Source of the DNA: Clostridia bacterium | GTDB taxonomy: Bacteria; Bacillota; Clostridia; Christensenellales; Aristaeellaceae | Assembly (NCBI GenBank): GCA_017552535.1 | Contig: JAFZPV010000012.1 | Location: 1 to 37,799, forward strand | Length of the DNA: 37,799 bases | Direction of reading: 5' to 3' | In this document: positions 1 to 8,164 of the stretch, piece by piece | Layout: each line of letters begins with the position of its first letter | Position numbering within the stretch: position 1 is the first letter of the stretch | Translations under genes and position numbers: made by a program | The notes under the pieces: model-generated | Seen by the model: only the letters and a program-made list of their open reading frames with translations | What the model was told of the DNA's origin: nothing | Databases searched by the model: none

Positions 1-1
1 G

Positions 2-766
2 GACCCGGAGGTAAGCGTGCGGCCCGCGGTCAATCAGGTGGACGATCTGCTGGGCGAACTGCGCCTCACCGCCGAAAAGGGCCAGCGGGCGCTTGTGACC
101 ACCCTCACCAAGCGCACTGCGGAGAGCCTTACCGAATATCTGCGGGAAATGGGCGTGCGGGTGGAATACATGCATTCGGACGTGGAGACCCTGGACCGCA
201 TAGAGCTTTTAAGGAACCTGCGCCTGGGCCAGTTCGACGTGCTGGTGGGCATCAACCTGCTGCGCGAGGGTCTGGACCTGCCCGAGGTGGGCCTGGTGGC
301 CATACTGGACGCGGACAAGGAAGGCTTCCTGCGCTCCGAGACCTCGCTGGTGCAGACCATCGGCCGCGCCGCCCGCAACGTGGACGGCCGCGTGATCATG
401 TACGCGGACGAAATCACGGCTTCCATGCGCGCCGCCATAGACGAGACCAACCGCCGCCGCTTAAAGCAGCAGGCCTACAACGAGGCCCACGGCATCAGGC
501 CCGAGAGCGTGCGCGCCGCGGTAAAGGAGATCATGAACGTGTCCCGCGCGGCGGACGCGGGCGCCGACAGCGGCATGAGCGACGAGGAAAGGCAGCTGGC
601 CATCGACGATTTGGAAGAGAAGATGCTGGCCGCCGCTGCCGATCTGGACTTCGAAAAGGCCGCCAAATTCCGCGACCAGCTGCTGGCCCTCAAGGGCGAA
701 AAGCCCATGGCCACCAACGAAAAGAGCAAGCGCGCCAGGCGCAGAAGGGAAAGAACGATAAAGTAA
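2..766 (+). CDS. uvrB: UvrABC excinuclease subunit B, C-terminal part (5' end cut by window edge)
   Basis: This is the C-terminal 254 codons of the UvrB damage-recognition helicase of nucleotide excision repair. The frame is open from base 2, so the gene begins outside the window and the GTG at 17 is an internal valine. Visible parts are the end of the UvrB interaction region ([11 protein letters not shown]), helicase motifs V and VI ([14 protein letters not shown], then QTIGRAARN with the arginine finger), and a C-terminal UVR domain ([24 protein letters not shown]) that contacts UvrC. The tail is very basic ([14 protein letters not shown]). uvrA follows on the same strand but about 700 bases away, because a repeat-bounded element has come between them. 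In many Firmicutes the two genes are adjacent. Identification is firm; only the missing 5' part is unseen. Confidence 0.97.
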   Translation, partial: DPEVSVRPAVNQVDDLLGELRLTAEKGQRALVTTLTKRTAESLTEYLREMGVRVEYMHSDVETLDRIELLRNLRLGQFDVLVGINLLREGLDLPEVGLVAILDADKEGFLRSETSLVQTIGRAARNVDGRVIMYADEITASMRAAIDETNRRRLKQQAYNEAHGIRPESVRAAVKEIMNVSRAADAGADSGMSDEERQLAIDDLEEKMLAAAADLDFEKAAKFRDQLLALKGEKPMATNEKSKRARRRRERTIK

Positions 767-864
767 AATAGGAAAGAGGAAAGAGAAAAGAGAAAATCAG
801 ATACTATAGGGACAACGACAATGAGAGAAAAAAGCGAAAACAGATATTTGGGGGATGATGCAGG

Positions 865-1221
865 ATGGCAGGGATCGTAAATGATAAAAGTTGTCAGTTC
901 GCCGTCAGGATCGTCAATCTGTGCAAGTTTCTGCGCCAAGAAAAGCACGAATATATCCTTTCCAAACAGGTAATGCGCAGTGGAACCAGCATCGGTGCAA
1001 ATCTGACCGAAGGGGATTACGCGATCAGCGAAAAGGAGTTTCTGGCCAAACAGTATATCGCCCTGAAGGAATGCGTGGAGACCCTGTACTGGCTTCAATT
1101 GCTTCGGCAAACGGATTATCTGACGGACGACCAGTTCCGGAGTCTTGAAGCGGATTGCCTGGAGATAAAGCGTATGCTGTCCGCTTCCACCAAAACGATG
1201 AAACAGCGTCAGGAACAGTAA
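865..1221 (+). CDS. Four-helix bundle protein (S23 / 23S rRNA intervening-sequence protein family)
   Basis: A 118-residue protein with the family's signature layout: an N-terminal helix containing FAVRI-like sequence (FAVRIVNLCKFL), the turn SKQVMRSGTSIGANLTEG, then the FLAKQYIALKECVETLYWLQLL helix and a last amphipathic helix. SGTSIGANLTEG is the most conserved stretch of the family. Relatives are encoded inside intervening sequences of 23S rRNA in Leptospira and Coxiella, and a related fold (Avd) acts in diversity-generating retroelements; for most chromosomal members no function is known. Here no rRNA, reverse transcriptase or template/variable repeat is near. The gene lies inside GA/CT tracts that also occur empty elsewhere in the window. 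The start at 865 fits the usual family length; no strong ribosome binding site precedes it. Confidence 0.85.
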   Translation: MAGIVNDKSCQFAVRIVNLCKFLRQEKHEYILSKQVMRSGTSIGANLTEGDYAISEKEFLAKQYIALKECVETLYWLQLLRQTDYLTDDQFRSLEADCLEIKRMLSASTKTMKQRQEQ

Positions 1222-1283
1222 AACCAAATTGGCGCCTCACGAGGAAAGAATGCCCAGGCACAAAAAACGGAACGGGAAATGCC

Positions 1284-1413
1284 GTTTGCCTTACCAACAA
1301 ACCAATTTCCTCTTTCCTCTTTTGAAAGAAAACATGACGCAGACTCGAAAGAGAAATCAGGATGGGCAACGCAGTTTGCCTTACCAACAAATCAATTTCC
1401 TCTTTCCTCTTTT
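1284..1413 (+). repeat. Tandem 40-base repeat with pyrimidine tail, period 90
   Basis: Positions 1284-1323 and 1374-1413 differ at one base out of 40. Each begins GTTTGCCTTACCAACAAA and ends in the CT tract TTTCCTCTTTCCTCTTTT. The spacer between them contains GAAAGAGAAATCAGG, a shortened purine tract. The pair looks like two nested right ends of the GA/CT element. It fills the gap between the four-helix-bundle gene and uvrA. Confidence 0.75.
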
Positions 1414-1470
1414 CTCTTTCCTCTTTTATGATTTCAGAAGCACCAACACCACTTCAGAAAGGCAAACCGC

Positions 1471-4296
1471 ATGGACAAATTCATCTCCGCCCGGGGCGTG
1501 CGCGTGCACAACCTCAAAAACATAGACGTGCAGATTCCCCGGGACAAGTTCACCGTCATCACAGGCCTGAGCGGCAGCGGCAAAAGCTCCCTGGCCTTCG
1601 ATACCATTTTCGCCGAGGGCCAGAGGCGCTACGTGGAGTCCCTGTCCTCCTACGCCCGCCAGTTCCTGGGGCAGATGGACAAGCCGGACGTGGACAGCAT
1701 CGACGGCCTCTCCCCTGCCATATCCATCGACCAGAAGACCACCGCGCGCTCGCCCCGGTCCACCGTGGGCACCGTGACCGAGATCCACGATTATCTGCGC
1801 CTGCTCTACGCCCGCGCGGGAACGCCCCACTGCCCCTCCTGCGGGCGGGTGATCGACCGGGTGAGCGTGGACGAGATCACCGGCCGCATCATGGGCCTGC
1901 CCGAAGGCACGCGCATCCTCGTCCTGGCCCCGCTGGTGCGCGGGCGCAAGGGCGAATACACCAAGCTTCTGGAGGACATGGCCCGCCGGGGCTACGTGCG
2001 CTGCCGCATCGACGGCATCATGTACGAGCTGAGCGAGCTGCCGCCCCTGGATAAAAATAAAAAACACGACATCGAGATCGTGATCGACCGCCTGATCGTG
2101 CGGCCCGACGCCCTTTCCCGCCTGACCGACAGTGTGGAGACCGCGCTGCGCCTGGGCGACAACCTGGTGATCGTCTCGGTGGTGGACGGGGAGGACATGC
2201 TGTTTTCCCAGCTGTACGCCTGCCCCGTGTGCGGCATATCCGTTGAGGAGCTCACGCCCCGCATGTTCTCCTTCAACAATCCCTACGGCGCCTGCCCCTG
2301 TTGTTCGGGCCTGGGCTTCATGACCACGGTGGACCCCTCCGCCGTGATCCCCGACGACAGCAAGACCCTGAACGAGGGCGCCATCCGCGTTTCCGGCTGG
2401 GACAGCGCCGAAAGCGGCGGCGCCATGGCGCGCATGTACCTGGAAGCCCTGAGCCGCCACTACGGCTTTTCGCTGGACGAGCCCGTAAAGAACCTTTCCA
2501 AAGCCCACATCGACCTGATCCTGTACGGCACCAAGGGCGAAAAAATCAGATGCGAATACGAGCGCGACGGCCGCAGGGGCAGCTTCTCTTCCCCCTTCGA
2601 GGGCATCGTGACCAATCTCGAGCGCCGCTACCGGGAGACGTCCTCCGACCTGAGCAAGGAATCCCTGGAGGAGTACATGGCCATGACGCCCTGCCCCGAA
2701 TGCAAGGGCCAGCGCTTAAAGCCCGCGGCCCTGGCGGTAACGGTGGGCGAAAAGAACATCGCCGCAGTGAGCGACCTTTCCATACGCGACGCACTGGCGT
2801 TTTTTGAGTCTCTGCGCCTGGCGCCCCGGCAGGAGATGATCGCCCGGCAGATCCTTCGGGAAGTGACCGCCCGGCTTACCTTCCTTCGGGACGTGGGCCT
2901 GGAATACCTCACCCTTTCCCGCGGCGCCGCCACCCTGTCCGGCGGCGAAGCCCAGCGCATCCGCCTGGCCACGCAGATCGGCAGCGGACTGGTGGGCGTG
3001 GTGTACATCCTGGACGAGCCCTCCATCGGCCTGCACATGCGCGACAGCGCAAAGCTGCTGGGCACCCTCAGGCGCCTTCAGCAGCTGGGCAACACGCTGA
3101 TCGTGGTGGAGCACGACACCCAGACCATGCTGGCGGCGGACTGGCTGATCGACATCGGCCCCGGCGCCGGCGCGGGCGGCGGGTACCTGGTGGCCTCCGG
3201 CACCCCGCAGGATGTGATGGCGAACCCCGCTTCCGTCACCGGCCAGTATTTAAGCGGCGAAAGGAGCGTTCCGGTCCCCGCCGAAAGGCGCGCGCCATCC
3301 GGCTTCATCACCGTGAAAAACGCCCGCGCCCACAACCTGAAGGGCATAGACGTGAGCTTCCCCCTGGGCGTGTTCACCTGCGTTACAGGCTTGAGCGGCA
3401 GCGGAAAGAGCTCGCTGGTGAACGATATCCTGTACAAGGCCCTCTCCCGGGCGCTCAACCGCTCCCGCGAAAAGCCCGGCCCCCACGACGGCATCGACGG
3501 CCTGGAGCAGCTGGACAAGGTGATCCAGATCGACCAGTCCCCCATCGGGCGCTCCCCCCGCTCCAATCCCGCCACCTACACGGGCCTGTTCGACCTGATC
3601 CGCGAGGTGTTCGCCTCCACGGCGGACGCCAAGGCCCACGGCTACAAAGCCAACCGTTTCTCCTTCAACGTGAAGGGCGGGCGCTGCGAGGCCTGCTCCG
3701 GCGACGGCATCATCAAGATCGAGATGCACTTTCTGCCGGACGTGTACGTGCCCTGCGAGGTCTGCCAGGGCAGGCGCTACAACCGGGAGACACTGGAGGT
3801 GCGCTACAAGGGCAAAAACATCTACGAGGTGCTGGATATGACCTGCGACGAGGCCCTGGAATTTTTCAGCGCCCTGCCCCGCATCAGCAGCAAGCTGCAG
3901 ACCATGGTGGACGTGGGCCTGGGGTACGTGAAGCTCGGCCAGCCCTCCACACAGCTTTCGGGCGGCGAAGCCCAGCGGGTGAAGCTGGCCACGGAGCTGA
4001 GCCGGAAGGCCACAGGCCGCACCCTGTACGTGCTGGACGAACCCACCACCGGCCTGCACCCCGCGGACGTGGAAAAGCTCAACGAGGTGCTTTCACGCCT
4101 GGTGGATGCAGGCAACACGCTGGTGGTGATCGAGCACAATCCCGACGTGATCAAGACCGCCGATTACCTGATCGACATGGGCCTCGAGGGCGGCGACCTG
4201 GGCGGTCACGTGGTGGCCCGGGGCACCCCGGAACAGGTGGCCCTGTGCCCGGAAAGCTACACCGGCCAGTGCATGCGGCCCATCCTGGGCATTTGA
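1471..4296 (+). CDS. uvrA: UvrABC excinuclease subunit A
   Basis: Full-length UvrA (941 residues), the DNA-damage sensor ATPase of nucleotide excision repair that loads UvrB. It holds two ABC ATPase modules. The first Walker A (GLSGSGKSS) is at residues 32-40 and the second GLSGSGKSS is in the C-terminal half, followed by the typical [19 protein letters not shown] stretch. Each half has an ABC signature ([26 protein letters not shown]) and Walker B ([23 protein letters not shown]). Zinc-binding cysteines are visible as CPSC, CPVC...CPCC and CEAC...CEVC. The start ATG at 1471 has AGAAAGG at 1456-1462 with 8-base spacing. The promoter is not clear: the upstream DNA is the CT-tract repeat, so expression may depend on readthrough from uvrB. 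I saw no terminator after the stop. Confidence 0.98.
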   Translation: MDKFISARGVRVHNLKNIDVQIPRDKFTVITGLSGSGKSSLAFDTIFAEGQRRYVESLSSYARQFLGQMDKPDVDSIDGLSPAISIDQKTTARSPRSTVGTVTEIHDYLRLLYARAGTPHCPSCGRVIDRVSVDEITGRIMGLPEGTRILVLAPLVRGRKGEYTKLLEDMARRGYVRCRIDGIMYELSELPPLDKNKKHDIEIVIDRLIVRPDALSRLTDSVETALRLGDNLVIVSVVDGEDMLFSQLYACPVCGISVEELTPRMFSFNNPYGACPCCSGLGFMTTVDPSAVIPDDSKTLNEGAIRVSGWDSAESGGAMARMYLEALSRHYGFSLDEPVKNLSKAHIDLILYGTKGEKIRCEYERDGRRGSFSSPFEGIVTNLERRYRETSSDLSKESLEEYMAMTPCPECKGQRLKPAALAVTVGEKNIAAVSDLSIRDALAFFESLRLAPRQEMIARQILREVTARLTFLRDVGLEYLTLSRGAATLSGGEAQRIRLATQIGSGLVGVVYILDEPSIGLHMRDSAKLLGTLRRLQQLGNTLIVVEHDTQTMLAADWLIDIGPGAGAGGGYLVASGTPQDVMANPASVTGQYLSGERSVPVPAERRAPSGFITVKNARAHNLKGIDVSFPLGVFTCVTGLSGSGKSSLVNDILYKALSRALNRSREKPGPHDGIDGLEQLDKVIQIDQSPIGRSPRSNPATYTGLFDLIREVFASTADAKAHGYKANRFSFNVKGGRCEACSGDGIIKIEMHFLPDVYVPCEVCQGRRYNRETLEVRYKGKNIYEVLDMTCDEALEFFSALPRISSKLQTMVDVGLGYVKLGQPSTQLSGGEAQRVKLATELSRKATGRTLYVLDEPTTGLHPADVEKLNEVLSRLVDAGNTLVVIEHNPDVIKTADYLIDMGLEGGDLGGHVVARGTPEQVALCPESYTGQCMRPILGI

Positions 4297-4312
4297 CCAT
4301 CGGGCGGCGTAT

Positions 4313-4351
4313 GTTATGCTTCTTGCACGTGCAGGTTATGCTTCCCGCACG
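4313..4351 (+). promoter_or_regulatory. Two 17-base direct repeats just upstream of the Ca2+ ATPase promoter
   Basis: GTTATGCTTCTTGCACG (4313-4329) and GTTATGCTTCCCGCACG (4335-4351) match at 15 of 17 bases. Their starts are 22 bases apart, about two helical turns, and the second ends 4 bases before the -35 box. TGCACGTGCA at 4324-4333 is also a perfect palindrome. Position and phasing suggest a binding site for an activator or repressor of the ATPase gene; the protein is unknown. Confidence 0.5.
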
Positions 4352-4355
4352 CCGA

Positions 4356-4385
4356 TTGACAGCGCGTACCTGTCTAATATATAAT
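4356..4385 (+). promoter_or_regulatory. Sigma-A promoter of the Ca2+ ATPase gene
   Basis: TTGACA (4356-4361) and TATAAT (4380-4385) are both full consensus with an 18-base spacer. The predicted transcript starts near 4392 and leaves a leader of about 35 bases before the ATG at 4427. Confidence 0.85.
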
Positions 4386-4426
4386 CTGCTGCGTTCGGTC
4401 CATGGCCGGGCACAAGGAGAATGAGC

Positions 4427-7081
4427 ATGAAATACTATCTGAATTCCATCGAAGAAACGCTGAAGGATACCGGCAGTTCCCTTCAGGGGCTTACTCAGGC
4501 CGAAGCCGAGCGCCGGCTCAGCCAGAACGGCAAAAACAAGCTAGCGGAGGGCAAAAAGGAATCTCTGGCCCACATGTTCCTGCGTCAGCTGGCAGACCCC
4601 ATGATCATCATCCTGATCGTGGCGGCCGCCGTGTCCGCGGTGATCTCCGTAACGCAGGGCGAATCCTTCGCGGACGTGATCATCATCGGCGCGGTGGTGC
4701 TTTTGAACGCGGTGCTGGGCGTATATCAGGAAAGCAAGGCCGAAAAGGCCATCGAGGCGCTGCAGCAGATGACCGCGGCCACCTCCAAGGTGATCCGGGA
4801 CGGCGTGCTGCGCGTGGTGAAGAGCGAGGATCTGGTAAAGGGAGACATCGTGGTGCTGGAGGCCGGGGATTCCGTGCCCGCCGACGCTCGCGTGATCGAG
4901 TGCGCCTCCCTGAAGACCGAGGAGTCCGCCCTCACGGGCGAATCCCTGCCCGTCAACAAGACCGACAAGCCCATCGCCGCGCATGGGGACGGAAACGTGC
5001 CCCTGGGCGACCGCTCCAACATGGTGTATATGGGTTCCACCGCCGTATACGGCCGCGGGCGCGCGGTGATCACCGGCGCGGGCATGGATACCGAAATGGG
5101 CAAGATCGCCCAGGCCCTCACCCAGGCGGAAGACGGCAAAACGCCCCTGCAGAAAAAGCTGGGCGAACTGAGCCGCATCCTCACCTGGCTGGTGATCGGC
5201 ATATGCGCGGTGATCTTCGCCGTTGCCGCCTTCAAGGACGGCGGCTTTATACAGGACCTGAAAAACGGCAGCTTCAAGCCCATGATCGACACGCTGATGG
5301 TAGCCGTGTCCCTGGCGGTCGCCGCCATTCCGGAGGGCCTGGCCACGGTGGTGACCATCGTTCTGTCCATCGGCGTGACCCGCATGTCCAAGCGCAGCGC
5401 CGTCATCCGCCGCCTGACCGCCGTGGAGACCCTGGGCTGCACCCAGATCATCTGCTCCGACAAGACCGGCACCCTCACCCAGAACAAGATGACGGTGGTG
5501 AAGGAATATACCTCCGACAGCCGCGAGCTGGCCGTCGCCATGGCACTGTGCTCCGACGCCGTGATCGGCGAAAGCGGCGAGGCGGAGGGCGAGCCCACCG
5601 AAAACGCCCTGGTGAACCACGCCCTGAAGATCGGCGTGAACAAGACGGAGCTCGACAAAGCCATGCCCCGGGCAGGCGAAGCCCCCTTCGACTCCATGCG
5701 CAAGATGATGTCCACCGTTCATCCGCTGGACGGCGGCTTTGTGCAGTACACCAAAGGCGCCCCGGACGAAGTGCTCAAAAAGTGCACATATATCCTGAAG
5801 GACGGCGCCGCGAGGCCCATCACCCGGAAGGACCTGGACGAGATCAGCGCCGCCAACCGCGAGATGGCAGACAGCGCGCTGCGCGTGCTTTCCGCCGCCC
5901 GCAGGACCTATGACCGCCTGCCGGACAGCTTCGAGGCCGGCGCGCTTGAAAACGAGCTCACCTTTATCGGCCTCTACGGCATGATCGACCCCGTGCGCCC
6001 CGAGGTGAAAGCCTCCATCGAGGAGTGCCGCCGCGCAGGAATCCGGCCCATCATGATCACCGGCGACCACGTGAACACCGCCGCCGCCATCGCCAAGGAG
6101 CTGGGCATCATATCGGACGCCTCCCAGGCCATCACCGGCGCGCAGCTGGACGCGCTTACGGACGAACAGTTCAGCCGGGACGTGGTGAAATACTCCGTTT
6201 ACGCCCGCGTGCAGCCCGAGCACAAGGTGCGCATCGTGAACGCCTGGAAAGAGAAAGGCCGCATCACCGCCATGACCGGCGACGGCGTGAACGACGCGCC
6301 CTCCATCAAGGCGGCTGATATCGGCGTTGGCATGGGCATCACCGGCACCGACGTCACCAAGAACGTGGCGGACATGGTGCTGGCGGATGACAACTTTGCC
6401 ACCATCGTAGCCGCCGTGGAGGAAGGCCGCCGCATTTACGACAACATCCGCAAGGCCATTCAGTTCCTGCTGTCCTCCAATTTAAGCGAGGTCATATCCA
6501 TCTTTACGGCCACCATGATCGGCTTTTCGCTCTTAAGGCCCGTGCAGCTGTTGTGGATCAACCTGATCACCGACACCTTCCCCGCCCTGGCTCTGGGCAT
6601 GGAAAAGCCGGAGGCCGACATCATGAACCGTCCCCCGCGGGACCCGAAGGCCGGCATCTTCGCCGGCGGCGTAGGCTTCGACTGCGTGTACCAGGGCCTG
6701 ATGGTCACAGTGCTCACGTTCATATCCTTCGCCTGCGGCTGCGCGCTGGAGACCGGCTCCTTCGGCTTTGCAAACTCCGCATATGCCTCCACCATGGCGT
6801 TTATTACCATGTCCATGGCGGAGATCTTCCACGCCCTCAACATGCGCTCGGCGCGCGCATCTATCTTTTCCCTCAAGACCCGCAACCTCTGGCTGCTGGG
6901 CGCGATGGTGCTGTCCTTCGCGCTTACAGCCGCCGTGGTGTTCATTCCCCTGCTCCGCACGGCCTTCGGCTTTGCCGCGCTGCCCTTCTCCTCCTTCGCC
7001 CTGGCGGTCGGCATCGCGCTGATGGTGATCCCCATCGTGGAAGTGACCAAGCTCGCGCAGAGGATCGGGCGGAAAAAATAG
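4427..7081 (+). CDS. Calcium-translocating P-type ATPase (type II)
   Basis: An 884-residue membrane ATPase that probably exports Ca2+. The phosphorylation motif CSDKTGTLTQNKM has the catalytic Asp at residue 345; PEGL of M4 is at 302-305; GDGVNDAP of the hinge is at 618-625. Calcium ligands known from SERCA are present: Glu in IPEGL (M4), Asn and Glu in SNLSEVISIF (M5), and Asn, Thr, Asp in WINLITDTFPA (M6). This points to Ca2+ rather than Na+/K+, H+ or heavy metal. An N-terminal cation-ATPase domain precedes M1. Two ATGs are possible. The one at 4421 lies one base after AAGGAG (4414-4419), while the one at 4427 is spaced 7 bases, so 4427 is chosen. The gene has its own promoter and direct repeats. 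A GA-tract element begins at its stop codon. Confidence 0.93.
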   Translation: MKYYLNSIEETLKDTGSSLQGLTQAEAERRLSQNGKNKLAEGKKESLAHMFLRQLADPMIIILIVAAAVSAVISVTQGESFADVIIIGAVVLLNAVLGVYQESKAEKAIEALQQMTAATSKVIRDGVLRVVKSEDLVKGDIVVLEAGDSVPADARVIECASLKTEESALTGESLPVNKTDKPIAAHGDGNVPLGDRSNMVYMGSTAVYGRGRAVITGAGMDTEMGKIAQALTQAEDGKTPLQKKLGELSRILTWLVIGICAVIFAVAAFKDGGFIQDLKNGSFKPMIDTLMVAVSLAVAAIPEGLATVVTIVLSIGVTRMSKRSAVIRRLTAVETLGCTQIICSDKTGTLTQNKMTVVKEYTSDSRELAVAMALCSDAVIGESGEAEGEPTENALVNHALKIGVNKTELDKAMPRAGEAPFDSMRKMMSTVHPLDGGFVQYTKGAPDEVLKKCTYILKDGAARPITRKDLDEISAANREMADSALRVLSAARRTYDRLPDSFEAGALENELTFIGLYGMIDPVRPEVKASIEECRRAGIRPIMITGDHVNTAAAIAKELGIISDASQAITGAQLDALTDEQFSRDVVKYSVYARVQPEHKVRIVNAWKEKGRITAMTGDGVNDAPSIKAADIGVGMGITGTDVTKNVADMVLADDNFATIVAAVEEGRRIYDNIRKAIQFLLSSNLSEVISIFTATMIGFSLLRPVQLLWINLITDTFPALALGMEKPEADIMNRPPRDPKAGIFAGGVGFDCVYQGLMVTVLTFISFACGCALETGSFGFANSAYASTMAFITMSMAEIFHALNMRSARASIFSLKTRNLWLLGAMVLSFALTAAVVFIPLLRTAFGFAALPFSSFALAVGIALMVIPIVEVTKLAQRIGRKK

Positions 7082-7168
7082 GAAAGAGAAAAGAGGAAAG
7101 AGAAAATCGGTTTGTGGGGTGCACCCGACCATATCATTTCCTCTTTCCTCTTTCCCTATTTCCTCTTT
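7081..7168. repeat. GA/CT-tract element, empty copy
   Basis: A purine tract (GGAAAGAGAAAAGAGGAAAG, 7081-7100 and on to 7107) is followed by a core of about 28 bases with GGGGTGCACCC and CCATATCA, then a pyrimidine tract (TTTCCTCTTTCCTCTTTCCC, 7137-7156, and on to 7168). The tracts are inverted and could pair into one long hairpin. The core ends ACCATATCATTTCC, shared with both copies near 33.3 kb. The element starts exactly at the ATPase stop codon and ends 25 bases before the rhomboid start. Confidence 0.7.
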
Positions 7169-7193
7169 ATTGAATCCGTTTGGAGGTGTGTCC

Positions 7194-7796
7194 ATGTCCT
7201 CTCCCCGTCAGCGTCTTCGCCTGAGCTTCAATTCCCCGGTGGTGCTCAGCTTCGCGGGCATATGCATCGCCGTGCAGATACTGAACCTCCTCACCTCGGG
7301 CGCAAGCAACCGGCTGTGGTTCTCGGTAGAGCGCGCGCCGCTGGGCAGCCTGCGCACCTGGGCGCGGCTGGTTCTGCACGTATTCGGCCACGCGGACTGG
7401 GACCACCTGCTCAGCAACATGATGTACTTCCTGATCCTGGGCCCGATGCTGGAGGAAAAGTACGGCGGCAGGAGCCTGATCACGGTGATGGCGGCTACCG
7501 CCGTGGTGACGGGCGCGCTGACGATGCTCCTGTTCCCCCACGTGCGGCTTCTGGGCGCCAGCGGCATCGTGTTTTCGTTTATCCTGCTGTCATCCATCAC
7601 CATACGCGAAACGCGCACCATTCCCCTCACCTTCGTGCTGGTGGCGCTTCTGTACATCGGCGTGCAGATCTATGAGGGCCTGTTCGTAAACGACAGCGTT
7701 TCCCAGATCACCCACATCGCCGGCGGCGTGGTGGGCTCGTGCCTGGGCTTCGTGATGAACGAAAGAAGCAAGTGGAAAGCACGGAGGGAAAGCTGA
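7194..7796 (+). CDS. Rhomboid family intramembrane serine protease
   Basis: A 200-residue protein with about six hydrophobic segments. Rhomboid hallmarks are present: HADWDHLLSNMMYF in the TM2 region, the catalytic serine in LGASGIVF (Ser123), and the catalytic histidine in ITHIAGGVVGS (His174). Such enzymes cut transmembrane segments of other membrane proteins; substrates here are unknown. The ATG at 7194 follows TGGAGGTG (7181-7188) at good spacing. The reading frame is open back to 7119, but that extension translates the CT tract (MHPTISFPLSSF) and is not considered coding. The gene is alone in its unit, between a repeat element and a converging phage remnant. Confidence 0.88.
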   Translation: MSSPRQRLRLSFNSPVVLSFAGICIAVQILNLLTSGASNRLWFSVERAPLGSLRTWARLVLHVFGHADWDHLLSNMMYFLILGPMLEEKYGGRSLITVMAATAVVTGALTMLLFPHVRLLGASGIVFSFILLSSITIRETRTIPLTFVLVALLYIGVQIYEGLFVNDSVSQITHIAGGVVGSCLGFVMNERSKWKARRES

Positions 7797-7842
7797 ACAG
7801 ATGGAAACTGCGGCAGAAACAGGAGAATAAGCCGAATGGTCT

Positions 7843-7926
7843 GGAGGGGCGTCGCCCCTCCATTTTCAATCCGCAGGGCCAGCTTTGCCAGCCCGATGAA
7901 AATGAAATCTCATTTCATTTTCATCG
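7843..7926. repeat. Composite double hairpin: GC-rich hairpin plus AT-rich 33-base palindrome
   Basis: GGAGGGGC-GTC-GCCCCTCC (7843-7861) has perfect 8-base arms. It is followed after about 32 bases by a perfect palindrome at 7894-7926 with 15-base arms (CGATGAAAATGAAAT) and a 3-base loop. The palindrome overlaps the stop codon of the holin-like gene. The same pairing of a GC hairpin and an AAATGAAAT-GAG-ATTTCATTT palindrome occurs at 37659-37712. It may terminate the rhomboid and holin transcripts from both sides, though neither hairpin has a proper U tract. Confidence 0.7.
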
Positions 7927-8139
7927 ATTGCCGTCTGATCCGCTCATGATATCGAGTTTGTTTTGGATGCGCGCGATGCCGCCCTCGATGCTGCCGCTCA
8001 GGCGGTCCACCGTGGCCTGGTAGCGCTCCTCGCGGTCCCGGTTCTCCTTCAGCATGCGGAAAAACAGATAGATGTACAGCGCCGCCCACAGGCCCTGGCC
8101 GATGGCCAGCTCCAGCAGTCTGCCCATGATGTCTTCCAT
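7921..8139 (-). CDS. Phage holin-like peptide (BhlA/UviB family)
   Basis: A 72-residue peptide with one N-terminal membrane segment (LLELAIGQGLWAALYIYLFFRML) followed by a charged KENRDREERYQATVDRLS helix. This is the arrangement of BhlA/UviB bacteriocin-associated holin-like proteins. These act with a cell-wall hydrolase in phage lysis. Its place directly after the endolysin supports the role. Start: ATG at 8139 has GGAGGAG upstream on the minus strand with 4-5 base spacing. It is the last gene of the phage block; a palindromic repeat covers its stop. Confidence 0.82.
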   Translation of the reverse strand: MEDIMGRLLELAIGQGLWAALYIYLFFRMLKENRDREERYQATVDRLSGSIEGGIARIQNKLDIMSGSDGNR

Positions 8140-8164
8140 ATTTCTCCTCCCCTCCGTATGATCG

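Larger units (their letters stand above)
771..1437 (+). mobile_element. GA/CT-tract element carrying a four-helix-bundle gene, between uvrB and uvrA
   Basis: A purine tract (GGAAAGAGGAAAGAG then AAAAGAG, 771-797) opens the element directly after uvrB. Matching pyrimidine tracts (TTTCCTCTTTCCTCTTTT) close it at 1306-1323 and again at 1396-1427, just before uvrA. The tracts are inverted copies of each other. The interior holds the four-helix-bundle gene at 865-1221. Similar tracts without a gene occur at 7081-7168 and 33251-33444, so this is one member of a dispersed family. Calling it mobile is inference: no transposase and no target-site duplication were found. The exact ends are uncertain because the tracts are low in complexity. 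Confidence 0.5.

Noticed and set aside
865-1221. Avd protein of a diversity-generating retroelement
   Set aside because: No reverse transcriptase, template repeat or variable repeat was found; only the four-helix fold is shared.
771-1427. CRISPR-like array from the recurring GA/CT units
   Set aside because: The units are low-complexity tracts in inverted order with irregular spacing and no unique equal-length spacers.
7119-7193. Longer N-terminus for the rhomboid protease
   Set aside because: It would translate the pyrimidine-tract repeat and ignores the good ribosome binding site at 7181-7188.
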